64,000 nucleotides of DNA from the NCBI RefSeq assembly GCF_905163445.1, contig NC_053181.1:20806001-20870000 (forward strand), read 5' to 3'. A model generated the notes under the pieces. The model saw nothing but the letters and a program-made list of their open reading frames with translations, did no database searches and was not told the DNA's origin. Positions within the stretch are counted from its first letter, which is position 1; the number at the start of each line of letters is the position of its first letter. The stretch comes from Pararge aegeria. Taxonomy: Eukaryota; Arthropoda; Insecta; Lepidoptera; Nymphalidae. Positions 54,027-64,000 of this stretch are shown in pieces. The position numbers and the translations under genes are program-made.

Positions 54027-55195
54027 GATGTTATTTATTAAGAGCGCTTTGTTTCTCTTCTTTCTCTGTGAGATAATAAATATGTTTTTATTCAAGCGTT
54101 GGTCGTTGAGTCTTATCAATGTCTGCAGTTTTTCTGTGATATAACGGGGAAATGTAAATATTTATAACATGAAGTAACGCGATATTACTATACGAGCTAG
54201 AAAGTTATTCGGGATAATGTATGGCTTTAGGCTAAAAATACACAGTCAAAGTCAATCGTTTTTGTCAATTCATATTTGTACGTCACACAGTAATTATTAT
54301 CATTAAATAAGTTTTCTAAAGCAAATTGATATAAATTCATTAATTCTACATTATACAGCTCCAATATGCAGCGTGTGTTTAGTTTTTAATTTTATTGATA
54401 ACGGTTCTTCCTAGTTGAAAACTTATTAAGTATAAGCTTTTGCTTGCGACTCCTTCAAGTTTTTATGGTTTTTTATTTTTAATCCCGTGTATACCGTTAC
54501 TTTACTAGTTTAGTTTATCTTTTAACATTTCGTGGAAACGAAGTATGATTTCATTCCATACTGTACCGAATTACATCAAGATTGGTGCAGTTTTTAGAGT
54601 GCAACCAAACATAGATAAAAAAAGACACGAACTCGCATTTATAAAATTGGTATGGGAAAACCTGAATAGATTGAATGGTTTAATCGACGGATTGCAATCC
54701 GAAAATGGTCAGATTGATATCCGAAGACCTCTTTAACGCAGCATTGCATGGCATGCTACTAATATTATTTCTTATCATTACTTACTTACTTACTAATATT
54801 TGAAATGCGACAGTGTGTTTGTTTGTCCTTGATTTATCTCTGGAAAACTAAGAGTTTCCACGGGATTTGTGTAAATCGCAGACAAAGAACAAGGACAACA
54901 GCTAGTGGTTTTATAAGGAGGAAGCCGTACCGCTAAACCAGCTAACGAGCTAACGTTAGCGTTCCTATAGGGTGCCGCGTATAAAAGATTAGAGTAATGC
55001 GCTTAATAAATTGCGTTCCAAGCGAACGTGTTGTACATTAGACTGCATCGTGTTAGTTTAGCATCAGGTGAGACTTTGTGCTCAAGTTAGTAAACAGCAT
55101 TATTTTAGGAGGAAGAAGTACTGACGGGATTCTCCATACATATGTATTCCCCTGTTTCTCCGTGGATAATGCCTCTATACCAATCATGTTGCTAT
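54027..55195. other. unassigned intergenic sequence
   Basis: The 63-codon frame at 54545-54736 has no recognisable domain. At 54800-54910 a stretch with gtgtttgtttgtccttgatt and ggacaacagctagt looks like a repeat end. Confidence 0.35.
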
Positions 55196-55333
55196 CAGTG
55201 GCGTGCATTTCATACATGCACAAAAGCGCTGCCTACCATTTTCATATAACCGGCAACAGAGCAAAATATTGACATTTTATGCCATTGTACTGCTTTATGC
55301 TTACCCAGGTACCAATTTCTGTGCACGCCACTG
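55196..55333. mobile_element. hAT-like MITE (CAGTGGCG family), copy 5
   Basis: 138 bp with ends cagtggcgtgca and tgcacgccactg. Flanked by gttgctat (55188-55195) and gttgctac (55334-55341), an 8-bp duplication with one later change. The interior matches copy 1 (ttcatacatgcacaaaagc). Confidence 0.92.
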
Positions 55334-55844
55334 GTTGCTACCAATTCCTTCCCTTGTAAGCTTAATACTTTAGAAAATCTGACCCTCTAAAATTACCAAT
55401 AATTCACCTTTTTTTTCACCTTTTTTTAAAGTCGAAGGAGAGAAGAGTAAAGAAAAAATAACATAAAAGAAAGTAAGAGAATCCTCGACGTAATCTTTCT
55501 TCAAATTTTCATCCCAAAAACTGATGAAAACCTCTTGAAATTTTTATGTTTAAATTTTTATAGGTCAAATTGATCAGAGCTACAGCTGTCATATCATACT
55601 CTAAGATCCAAGCCAGGCTCAGCACGACGGCCATAATTTTTTTTAAATACCTATCTATCAAAATTGTCCCAGCTAATAGCTATACCATCGTTTTAACGAG
55701 TAACATAATAAGTACACAGCAATATTTGCGGCTATGTAAACAGCTGTATTTAACAAGTAACAAAATAGTTATCCAGACAGCATTGTTTACTGTTATAAAG
55801 AGTAAACTGTTTTTGTAACTTTAGTAAATCGTCTTATATCTGCC
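55334..55844. other. unassigned intergenic sequence
   Basis: The 82-codon frame 55570-55818 lacks recognisable features. Confidence 0.3.
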
Positions 55845-55975
55845 TTCCGAAATGGTGGTAGAGACACTTCGAACAGACAATCTTTATGTTACGAATGTAT
55901 GAAAAGAAAGAAGAAATATTTGTTTTACTTCATTTTCTTTGTTTTTCTTTTCAGGCCTACTTGAAATATAAGGGA
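55845..55975 (+). mobile_element. Jockey-type LINE 3'-end fragment, degraded
   Basis: tctgccttccgaaatggtgg, agagacacttcgaacagac and aggcctacttgaaatataag are the inverse of the 3' end at 4540-4625. A T-rich stretch has expanded between them. Confidence 0.55.
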
Positions 55976-57244
55976 TTTGTTTTTTTTTCTATCACCTTGT
56001 ATTAACGCTATATATCCGTCTCCAGAACTCAAACTATCGCCATCCAAAATGTTGTCAAGATGAGAGAAGAGGTTTTGTTGCTAACACAGGGTATAAAACT
56101 TGGTGTTATTTTAGTCACACCGAACCGGTTCTATTTTGGGATAACGCAATCGACTCCATGATGACAGCTTTCTTTGTATTAAATTTCGTGAAGTTTAGTG
56201 CAGTGGTTAACCAAGGCAAATAACAAAACAAAAAGACACAACTTTGAATTTATAATATTAGTATATAATATGTATTATATATTGTTAAGTGTTCTAAGAT
56301 TAACTCAAACCTTTAGCAAACTTGTGCCAATAAAATTTGTAAAGTGTTGGTCAGCGCAGTTGCAGTAAATGCTGAAGATAACATACAAATTTTGCCTATC
56401 GGTCTTATCGGTGCAACTTGTATGATACGGTATAAACACGACAGTATTGTAGATATTATAATCATACAAAATGCTCTCAATCAGTAATCAAATCTCTAAC
56501 TAAGATTGTTCGTAACGCTTCGACAAATCTGAGGAACACATCGGCAGTATTCAAGATGTTCGCACGCTGGTATAGCTTTTGCGTTAGCAGCTCTATTGTT
56601 CGTTTAACGAGTACAAGCTTTTAAGAAAAAAAGTAAATTAAAAACCTAAACAAACTCCCCTGATGGCTGGAATTATTTGAAATACTCGTATTATTATTAT
56701 TATTATAGCCTCTTTATTTCCATAATACATTTTTATCAATTATTAATTCATTATAATATGTGCATGCATAAAAATTATATCTATATATTAAATTCTTTAA
56801 TAATAAGATAAAAAATACTCGTATATCTATACCATAATATAATAAAGAAGTATAGTTTGTGACGTTGTAGGAGGTAATCTATGGATCTACTAAAGCGTTT
56901 TTTTTTTAATTCTTTCCTAATAAAAAAACAGCATTATTTGTTAGTATCATAGACAAATATTAACTCGAAAAATAAAATATTTTTTTCGTGTTAGCCGCAT
57001 TCGCGAACTAAGTCGGAAAACGATAACCTTTCTTACGAACGCTGCCTAAACGATGAGAGAGATGTGATTGAGTTCTATTTTAAAGTTGTAGAGCTTGATA
57101 ATGCCTACAAAAAGTTTTTCGCTGCCAGCTTTTCTTTCCTCTGTGTACTTTTTCAAAACATTATATCCATTTCTTTGGGTTCCATAGAAGTGTCATACTT
57201 GGGCAGAGGCAAGAAATAGTTGGTCGGCTCTTAGTCCCAGTATT
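55976..57244. other. unassigned intergenic sequence
   Basis: No gene or recognised repeat. The part 57060-57244 may be the diverged start of the transposon ORF that follows. Confidence 0.35.
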
Positions 57245-57781
57245 TTGCCGGTTTCTTTTTCTTCACAGAGACAGTGGGACGACATTATTTGCAAAAAAAC
57301 TTTTGACACACTTTTAGACCAAATGCCATCTAAAAGAGACCGTGCTCGTCTTCTCGCTCTCTCTGCTAAGGAGTCCGGCTACTGGCTACATGCTCTCCCT
57401 TCAGCTAACTTGGGCACTATGTTAGACCACACCACTCTGTCGGTGGTGATTGGTCTTAGGCTTGGCGCCTCTATAATTCAGCCTCATCGATGCCACTGCG
57501 GTGACAGCGTTGACACCTACGGTCACCATGGACTCTCCTGTTCAAGAAGCGCTGGTCGCTTCTCTAGACATAGCACCATCAACGACTCCATCCGACGTTC
57601 TCTTGCTACCGCTCACGTACCAGCTGTATTAGAACCTATTGGGTTATCGAGTCTACCGGTGATCCTAGAGCGGGCAGTTACCTTGGCCAACGAATTAGTT
57701 TGGCCATCCAAAGGGGCAATGCTGCCAACATCTTAGGAACTGTGCCTCGCTGCGGTGGTTTCGAGGACGTTTTAGATTTTT
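57245..57781 (+). pseudogene. transposon ORF C-terminal part with internal deletion
   Basis: The open frame to 57736 reads KRDRARLLALSAKESGYWLH, RLGASIIQPHRCHCGDSVDT, GHHGLSCSRSAGRFSRH and VLEPIGLSS, a pattern I know from proteins annotated as transposon or LINE polyproteins in insects and cnidarians. In that family a block of several tens of residues follows. Here the plus-one frame at about 57655-57781 directly gives GDPRAGSYLGQRISLAIQRG, then NAANILGTVP, which is the end of the same family. So the two ends are joined out of frame by an internal deletion near 57645-57660. The last 25 or so codons of the long frame are not authentic. Not functional. Confidence 0.65.
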
Positions 57782-58364
57782 AGTTTTAAATAGTTTATTT
57801 TAGGTTATATTTATATTTTAAAATTTACTACTATAAATATATAATAGATTGTTTTATATTTAAAAAAATATTTGCAAATTTATATCTGCGTAGCCGAAGC
57901 AGGTATTAATTATATCATAAAGATATAATTAATAGCTGCGATTTAATAATTAATATCACTGGCCACTTATAAATACCATTAAAGTGTTGCTAGTGAAGCT
58001 TGGTTAGGACTTCGGCTAAACTTTATGGGGACCGAGTGCGAACCTAGGCAAAAAATTTAGTTAGTTTAAAGTTTAATGACATATTAAGAAAAATATTAAC
58101 GGGATACATAGGTTGATGTATTTTTGACGATTTTCTGGGATCGGAGCGAAACGTGATTGAAGAAATTATAAATTGCACTGTCCAGATTTTGATGGTCTGC
58201 CAATAATATTGGGCAAAAATAAAGCGTTTATACAAAGCTTTATGTTAATTGATTTTAGGGGCTGCCGATTTTTATTTCTGATTGAAATTTTTTATTTTAT
58301 TTTAGCATACAATTGTTTTTATTTTATTTTAGCATTAAAAAAAATTGCTACGTGTGTACCTTTA
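57782..58364. other. unassigned intergenic sequence
   Basis: AT-rich. A small palindromic stretch (taattatatcataaagatat and its inverse) lies at 57905-57935. Confidence 0.3.
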
Positions 58365-58550
58365 TCATTATCATTATAAACCCATCACCGGCCCACTACA
58401 GGGCACGGTCTCAGAATGTGGTGCGTTGAGGCCGTAGTCCACCATGCTGGCCATGTGTAGATTGCTCGACTCCACACACATTAGAGGACGTTATGGAGAA
58501 GTCTCAGGCATTTTCCTCGCAATATTTTCCTTCACTGTTAAAGCATGTGA
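58365..58550 (-). mobile_element. SINE (family B), reverse orientation
   Basis: tatcattatcattataaacc tail, ccatcaccggcccactacag, gaggccgtagtccaccatgc, ctccacacacattagagga and attttccttcactgttaaag. The tRNA head is not visible. Confidence 0.7.
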
Positions 58551-58572
58551 CGATATATTTTTTTCGTCCTTT

Positions 58573-58598
58573 GTATATATATATATATATATATATAC
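58573..58598. repeat. TA microsatellite
   Basis: About 12 TA units, just beyond the SINE-B copy. Confidence 0.9.
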
Positions 58599-59394
58599 AA
58601 AAACAGAAATAACTTTGAATGCAGGTCTTAAATGTTATGACTACAATTGAGTTAACTATGAAGCCAGACGTATTACTTATTTTATTTTTAGAAAGTGCCG
58701 TCTCCCGCCTTATACCTCGAGTCAGCAACAACAATGGAACAGGCGATTGGAAAGCTTTTGAAATCGGAGATGCCTTATAAATAGTAATGGCGGCTATTGT
58801 TTAGAATAATTTAAATATATGAAAAAGCTTTACTTCTTTGTGCTGAAATAATAGATAGAAGCTTTCGAAACATAGGTTTAAAGAAGAGTGTTTTCATAAT
58901 TTATTTGGTACATCATAGGAGGCCACTAAATAGACTGTGGGTGCCGTGGGTGACTGTGGGTGCCGCTGAGGAGGCTGGCAATTTTTGTAAAAATTCTTAT
59001 CGCAAAAAAAAAACATTAATTAATTAAGCTTTTTGAAAATAACTCTCCTAAAGGTTTTGAGCGGGTGTTTATTATATAAAGTATAACTTTATATAATAAA
59101 CTGCACAAACAGACTGCCATAAAAATTTGACGCTCGAGAGAAGGAGAGTTTTTTTCAAAATACTTAGCAATGAAACTAACTACAGTGTTAACGAATATTT
59201 AAATGACAGTTTGATCTAAAATTTGACTTGAAATCTGTGACTATAATTATTATTTTTTTTTTTTTATAATTTTGCTTTTTTCGAATTAGTTCGAATCTTA
59301 TTCCGTAGAATCAGAAAAGTAGGAGTGTATTTTAATTTTTGTAAAACAACTTAATGTTACCCAAAAGTCTAGCAAATAAATTATTATTATTATA
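58599..59394. other. unassigned intergenic sequence
   Basis: No gene. A short duplication gactgtgggtgccg occurs at 58935-58968, and a perfect 16-bp inverted repeat (gtttattatataaagt and its inverse, 3-base loop) at 59067-59101. Confidence 0.4.
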
Positions 59395-59675
59395 ATATAT
59401 CAACCAATTACCCGCCCACTACAGGGCACGAGTCTCCATCCACAATGAGAACGGGTTAAGGCTGTGTTCCACCACGCTGGCCCAATTGGTGGACTCCACA
59501 AACCTTTGAAAACATTATGAAGATCTCTCAGGCATGCAGGTTTCCTCACGATGTTTTCCTTCGTCGCTGAAGCAAGTGATTATTTAATTACTTAAAACGC
59601 ACATAACTTATAATAGTTAGGCCCCCCGAAAGGTAAAACGAGCTCCTACCCACTGAGTATCATAGCTTAATTGGT
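59395..59675 (-). mobile_element. SINE (family B), reverse orientation, nearly complete
   Basis: Tail aatatatcaaccaattaccc, then cccactacagggcacgagtc, ttccaccacgctggcccaat, ggtggactccacaaaccttt, caggtttcctcacgatgttt and, on the head side, gaaaggtaaaacgagctcct with cccactgagtatcatagctt. Confidence 0.7.
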
Positions 59676-59756
59676 ACATCTAATAGTATTACAGAGGCTA
59701 GGAAAAGATTCATACCAAAGAACTTAACACAGTTAAAAGGGGGTAGTTAGACTATT

Positions 59757-59850
59757 TTGGTCATCATCATATCAACCCATTGCAGGGCTCAGGTAGGAGA
59801 CCTACCCACAATGAGCAGGATTTTGGCCGTAGACCACCAATGTGGAGAAA
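59757..59850 (-). mobile_element. SINE (family B) fragment, reverse orientation
   Basis: gtcatcatcatatcaaccca, ttgcagggctcaggtaggag, cccacaatgagcaggatttt and gccgtagaccaccaatgtgg. Confidence 0.6.
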
Positions 59851-59914
59851 TAAATAAATCATTCAATAGTTCATTCATTCATACCACGCTCGAATTTAAA
59901 TGCACGTGTTCAGT

Positions 59915-60284
59915 TTATATCTTTTCTCTCGATAAGTACAAAGTTTATATAAAACGTAAGCTTATAGAAAAATACATAAAAAATATTATAATAAGGATAA
60001 CATGAATGATGAAAATCTTAGGTATGAATTTTACTAACCTCTCTTTGACTGTGAGATGGTGATAACAAAAACGAAAAAACCCAGCTAAATTTGCAAAAAA
60101 ACAGCTCTTCTTAGACCAGAGCGCAGTTCAAAGCTAGCTGGCTTTAGTTTTAAGTTAACGAATGTAGTTCATCACCATAACCTCGCAATAACATATATGT
60201 AACATATAAGTATGGCCGCATCAAAAGTGTCTGTGGTAGGTCTATATGAATAAAACATATTTGAATGTTGAATTTTGAATATTA
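59915..60284 (+). pseudogene. Jockey-type LINE 3' relic
   Basis: 59930-59990 reads DKYKVYIKRKLIEK, an ORF2 C-terminus; after a frameshift NDEN-type residues follow. The 3'UTR is degraded and ends in aggtctatatgaataaaaca and a TTGAATTTTGAAT tail at 60265-60284. Confidence 0.5.
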
Positions 60285-61304
60285 TTGATGTGCGCATGCC
60301 TTTATAGCACAAATTATGCCGCCTAAATTGACAGTTCTTCTTTCTTCATTGTCCTTTGGACAATAAAAAAAAATGGCCACGTTTTCCTTATAAACAGTTG
60401 GATTTTTGCAGAATCGTTTGCAACAGCGATTTCCAGTAATTGCCTATTTACTTTTACAGCTCAATTATTTTCACTCGAATATTGAATGGAAACAGATGAA
60501 AAATATAGCTACTGCTAGTTTTATATTTCTCTGCTTACATTCGATAATGAGCTAGATTCCCGGGTCGAGCCAAAAAGTTGGAAGTTGGAAGACTAAACAT
60601 TTAAAGGTAAAGCAAAAAAAAGCGTGGTTTAAAAAACTTGTTTTCGAAGACAGACGGTAAAATTAGCCCTTTAACTTTGTGAGGTAAAGGAAAGGACTAC
60701 GACACGAAATAAATGCTTTCACGAATTTCGCTTTTTATTAGCTTCACCTATATTTTTGTTTGTATTTGTACCTGATTAAGCTTGAACTTTGTGGATATAT
60801 CGAGGACGGATGACAATACACTAATTTGATAAGAATATTTTTAAATTTTCTAAATAATATTATCGGTAATTTATATAATTATCATCAATAGTCCATAAGG
60901 TAGAAATGATATAAATTTTAATTTCCAACTATAATCTTTAGCCTTTTTTTATATTAATAAAAATATATGGTGAATGGATGACCGATTAATTTTGTTCTAA
61001 TAAAAATAATAGTTTAAAAAACACGCTTTTATAAATAAACTAAACTTAAATTAGTTTGGTTTTTATACCAAGTGTGTTTTTGTTCTTTTTGAACTATTAA
61101 TTTTTTTTTCAAGAAACAATTTGACTATTTTCATTTGATTATTTTCATTTGTCAAATAGAATAATTTAGAGTAGAAAATTAAAGGTTAGATCAGCACATG
61201 TCAATATAACCTTGTCATTGAATATTATAAAATGTCGCAATCGTCAGAAAATTTATTAAAAATTTATTTATTAAAAAAAAATATTTTTTTAACTATATAA
61301 TTTT
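60285..61304. other. unassigned intergenic sequence
   Basis: AT-rich with no recognised feature. Confidence 0.3.
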
Positions 61305-61572
61305 TTGTTCACTTTGCTATTCACAATTGATCTGTTCGAAAATATTGGAAATAAATTAAATTTATAAAAAATATTTGCCATTAGCTGGCGTATAAGTCAA
61401 GAAGCGTGGAGTATATGACAAAGACTTACGACCAATCCAAAATATTATTTCTAAATAACTACACAGACGTCTGATGTAAGCGTTACTTCCGTCAGAAAAA
61501 AATCATAGTTACTCCCTAGTCGCGCCTAAAGAAGTTTTACTTCAAAAACAAAGTAAACATTAAATATGGTAT
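61305..61572 (+). repeat. paralogous segment, left copy
   Basis: Matches 63668-63905 in the same orientation: cacaattgatctgttcgaaa, gcgtataagtcaagaagcgt, ggagtatatgacaaagactt, gtaagcgttacttccgtcag, gttactccctagtcgcgcct, gaagttttacttcaaaaac. About 85% identical by eye with short indels. Confidence 0.8.
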
Positions 61573-62707
61573 AAATGAAAAAAAAGTATACAATGATGTT
61601 TTTTCTATAAATATGTGGACACAAAACAAAATCGTTAAACAATTTTTTTCAGTATCATAAATACTTATAATACCCCATCGGCATAATATCCCCTTAACAA
61701 CTTGCATGTATGTAGATTTTTGATATGTATCCTAAAATACATTATTGCAATGGATACTGATAAATGCGATACCGGAGGGATATTATATATCAAGGATGCC
61801 TATATCCCGGTCAGCCTGTAAGATGTATCGCCTCCTCGATATTGTGTTTACGATATATTAACATTTAACCGCCCAAGAGAGTTGCTATGAATGAACATTT
61901 TTAACCAAGCCGTAATATATCTATCCGGTAGAAATTCTGGGTAAACATATTGTGTGTATGCCTCGACAGCATAACCGACTACTACCGAACCGAATAATAG
62001 GTTCCTTGGTTCACATCAAAATTTTTAGATTACGTAGTGTAGTGTAGTGGCAAGAATATATTCGTAGATTTATTGCTTTAATGTTACACACACGTGCAAT
62101 ATGAAGACGATAAGGGAAAAAATAATAAAACCAAAAAATATTAGTTATTTATGATGTAACCTTTAAAAAAATATATTTACAACAATTATACGTAACTCCA
62201 TTTTTTAAATTATTACAAATAAAAAAATAAATAATTAAATAGATTTACTTAAAACATATTTTGTACATAAATATTATAATAACCCGTATTTTATCTGTTA
62301 TACTTTATTATGTTAACGGTAGCCTTAGTACAAGATTTGCTCTAGGAGTCATTTTCGCATATTAGACTCTACACCGTCTAAGTAAAATGAGCGTAATTAC
62401 ACTCCATATAAAGTCGCAAATACCGTACTTCCAATTTTTATTCAAGAAAGTTCTACCTTAACCCCTAGCTGAAGAATTGTAGACAAATTTGAGCTTTAAA
62501 ACAATAAAAATAAGATCTAGTATTTCGATACTTGAAAACGAGTCTTCGATTGCCAGCGAGCAAATCTAGTACTAGGCGTACTGTCCCTTCAATATAACTT
62601 GTCCCCTATATAATAACCGTTATATTATATCTACTCTTTGAATAGAATACTGGACAAGTTATATGAATGGTGCCTATGTATTTAAACTACCTTATGATAA
62701 TTTCCTA
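61573..62707. other. unassigned intergenic sequence
   Basis: No gene or recognised repeat on either strand. Confidence 0.3.
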
Positions 62708-62714
62708 ATCTACC

Positions 62715-63042
62715 ACAGAATTAAAAACATATAGAACCCTCATCCAGCATTTATTGCTTGCAGTGCATTGTGTTCAAAAGCAGTGAATTCGCCCCGCACA
62801 AATCTAACTCGATACCTGCGGAATGATAGCTCACAAAATTTTCCCATTTTTCCCATTTTATGGTAGAAGTTTAGATCATTAGTGGTAAAATAATTACTGT
62901 CACAGTTGACGGTAATTATTTTACCTTTGAATGGAATGAAGTCACTAACCGCTTATTCGAGAAACACTATTACAGTGAAGTGGTTTTTGTTGCTATAATA
63001 TAAGTCGTGTACGAGGTTTCTGTATGTTCTTAATTCTATGTT
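62715..63042 (-). mobile_element. MITE of the caataatggctg family, inserted at a stop codon
   Basis: Inverted ends: acagaattaaaaacatatag (left) and the inverse of gtatgttcttaattctatg (right). Flanked by atctacc at 62708-62714 and 63043-63049, a probable 7-bp duplication. The interior holds a near-perfect hairpin (gtaaaataattact... / ...gtaattattttac, about 62886-62925). Other copies are at 18640, 31325 and 48532. Confidence 0.8.
62750..62755 (-). promoter_or_regulatory. possible poly(A) signal provided by the MITE
   Basis: On the minus strand the sequence is gcaataaatgctgg, giving AATAAA about 290 bases after the stop codon of the exon at 63045. Other copies of the MITE have gcaataatggctg here, i.e. 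AATAAT. Confidence 0.4.
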
Positions 63043-63044
63043 AT

Positions 63045-63400
63045 CTACCCTCCAACAGAATAAGAACCGTCGGCGTCGTAAACCTTCTTCTTCTGAGGAT
63101 ATCTTGTATCAACTCTTCCATAGCTTGATGAGTAGGCACCGTACGGCTGATGGTCATACGATTCGTCATCGATCACATATTGGACGGAATGATCGTGATG
63201 ACTGTGATAGGGCTCGTGATGACCGTGATAGGGCTCGTGATCGTATTCCACGTAGGTTTCGTGATGCTTCTCCTTCACTTTTAAGTAGTGTATTAGCCAG
63301 AGCACAAAATGCCATGCTTTTGTAGCAATCACATAAAGTATGACGCCGTAAACAATTTTCAGGACGAAAATCTTTGTGGCTACCACGTAGAAGAAGTGTA
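63045..63400 (-). CDS. last coding exon of a membrane-associated His/Tyr-rich protein (Osiris-like candidate)
   Basis: The open frame continues to 63440, but a splice acceptor (tgtccgCAG at 63408-63401 on the minus strand, after an AT/T-rich stretch) sets the exon start at 63400. About 118 residues are encoded. They begin with HFFYVVATKIFVLKIVYGVI and LYVIATKAWHFVLWLIHYLK, one or two hydrophobic segments. A tail follows with repeated EPYHGHHEPYHSHHD, then YGAYSSSYGR and a Lys-rich end at the TAG stop (63047-63045). A hydrophobic stretch followed by a His/Tyr/Gly-rich cuticle-like tail ending in YGR is reminiscent of Osiris (DUF1676) proteins, but this is only a resemblance. The upstream exons are not recognisable in 63440-64000 and are probably outside the window. 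Confidence 0.6.
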
Positions 63401-63667
63401 CTGCGGACAAAATATATATGTTTAATATAAAAAAAAACAAAGTGTAGTTTCACACTAGGCATAGTTGCTAGGATTTTTTTTTCATTTATCTGGGACAGGA
63501 AACCATTACATATTATAACAATATATAGCACTTAAGCTAATAAAAAAAACTGTGCGCGTGTAACCTTTACGCGTGTATGAAGTAAAACCTTTATTATTAT
63601 TTATTGATGAAAGAGTAAAATGTTCCTGCGACTCCGCCGTTTTATTTAATACTAAAAATTCAATCAT

Positions 63668-63905
63668 TCATTCACTTGACTATTTCACAATTGATTTGTT
63701 TGAAAATATTGGAAATGTCACTAGCTGGCGTATAAGTCAAGAAGCGTGGAGTATATGACATATACTTACGACCAATCCCAATTATTATTTTTAAATAGCG
63801 GAAACTACACATACGTCTGACGTAAGCGTTACTTTCGTCAGAAAAAAATCGGAGTTACTCCCTAGTCGCGCCTACAAAAGTTTTACTTCAAAAATCAACC
63901 ATTAA
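63668..63905 (+). repeat. paralogous segment, right copy
   Basis: Second copy of 61305-61572 in the same orientation. It lies upstream of (and, in gene orientation, inside the presumed intron of) the exon at 63045-63400. Confidence 0.8.
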
Positions 63906-64000
63906 TCTGCGTTATTTTTTTTTGATCTGCTTGATCCGAAGTAGAACAGCTTGGTTTTATTTTTTATGCTATTTTCTGCTTTTACTTCAATAATATGCTT

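Overview
The window reads as a piece of a lepidopteran (butterfly or moth) nuclear genome: AT-rich, gene-poor and packed with transposable elements. The evidence is the repeat complement: tRNA-headed SINEs of types I associate with Lepidoptera, Jockey-type LINE 3' ends with a TTTTGAA tail, RTE-type LINE 3' fragments with GAT tails, and the dispersed repeat beginning actagctgttgcccgcgac. The many copies of the SINE headed TGACGGCCGA suggest a nymphalid, perhaps a satyrine, butterfly; that guess is from memory and is weak. No functional tRNA or rRNA gene, CRISPR array or prokaryotic feature is visible.

Only three host coding regions can be supported. (1) 23212-25047 (+) is an intronless gene for a 611-residue coiled-coil protein whose N-terminus resembles DUF4485 (CEP112-like). 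(2) 53154-53897 (+) is an intronless small heat shock protein (alpha-crystallin domain) with a predicted signal peptide, a heat-shock-element-like site and a TATA box upstream, and a poly(A) signal downstream. (3) 63045-63400 (-) is the last coding exon of a membrane-associated, His/Tyr-rich protein whose 5' part lies beyond the exon, possibly outside the window.

Layout. 0-4 kb: SINEs and a small terminal-inverted-repeat (TIR) element. 4.5-7.4 kb: a 5'-truncated Jockey-type LINE with an open 898-codon ORF (-). 8.3-14.3 kb: an apparently full-length 5.55-kb LINE (ORF1 plus endonuclease/RT/RNase H ORF2), flanked by a 14-bp target-site duplication and inserted in a TIR-bounded repeat whose other copies lie at 36.8, 38.5 and 40.4 kb. 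14.3-23 kb: LINE relics and MITEs. 23.2-25.1 kb: the DUF4485-like gene. 25-53 kb: SINEs, MITEs, RTE/Jockey fragments, Helitron- or LINE-tail-like repeats and a pogo/Tigger-like MITE. 53.0-54.0 kb: the sHSP gene. 55-63 kb: a hAT-like MITE, a deleted transposon ORF and degraded SINEs. 62.7-63.4 kb: a MITE inserted two bases after the stop codon of the last exon.

The host genes show no functional link to each other. I found no convincing new multi-gene system. The most interesting signals are the nested, datable insertions: a hAT-like MITE family with clear 8-bp duplications, the TIR element broken independently by a LINE and by SINEs, and the MITE at the stop codon that may supply the gene's poly(A) signal. 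All calls come from reading the sequence; no database search was run.
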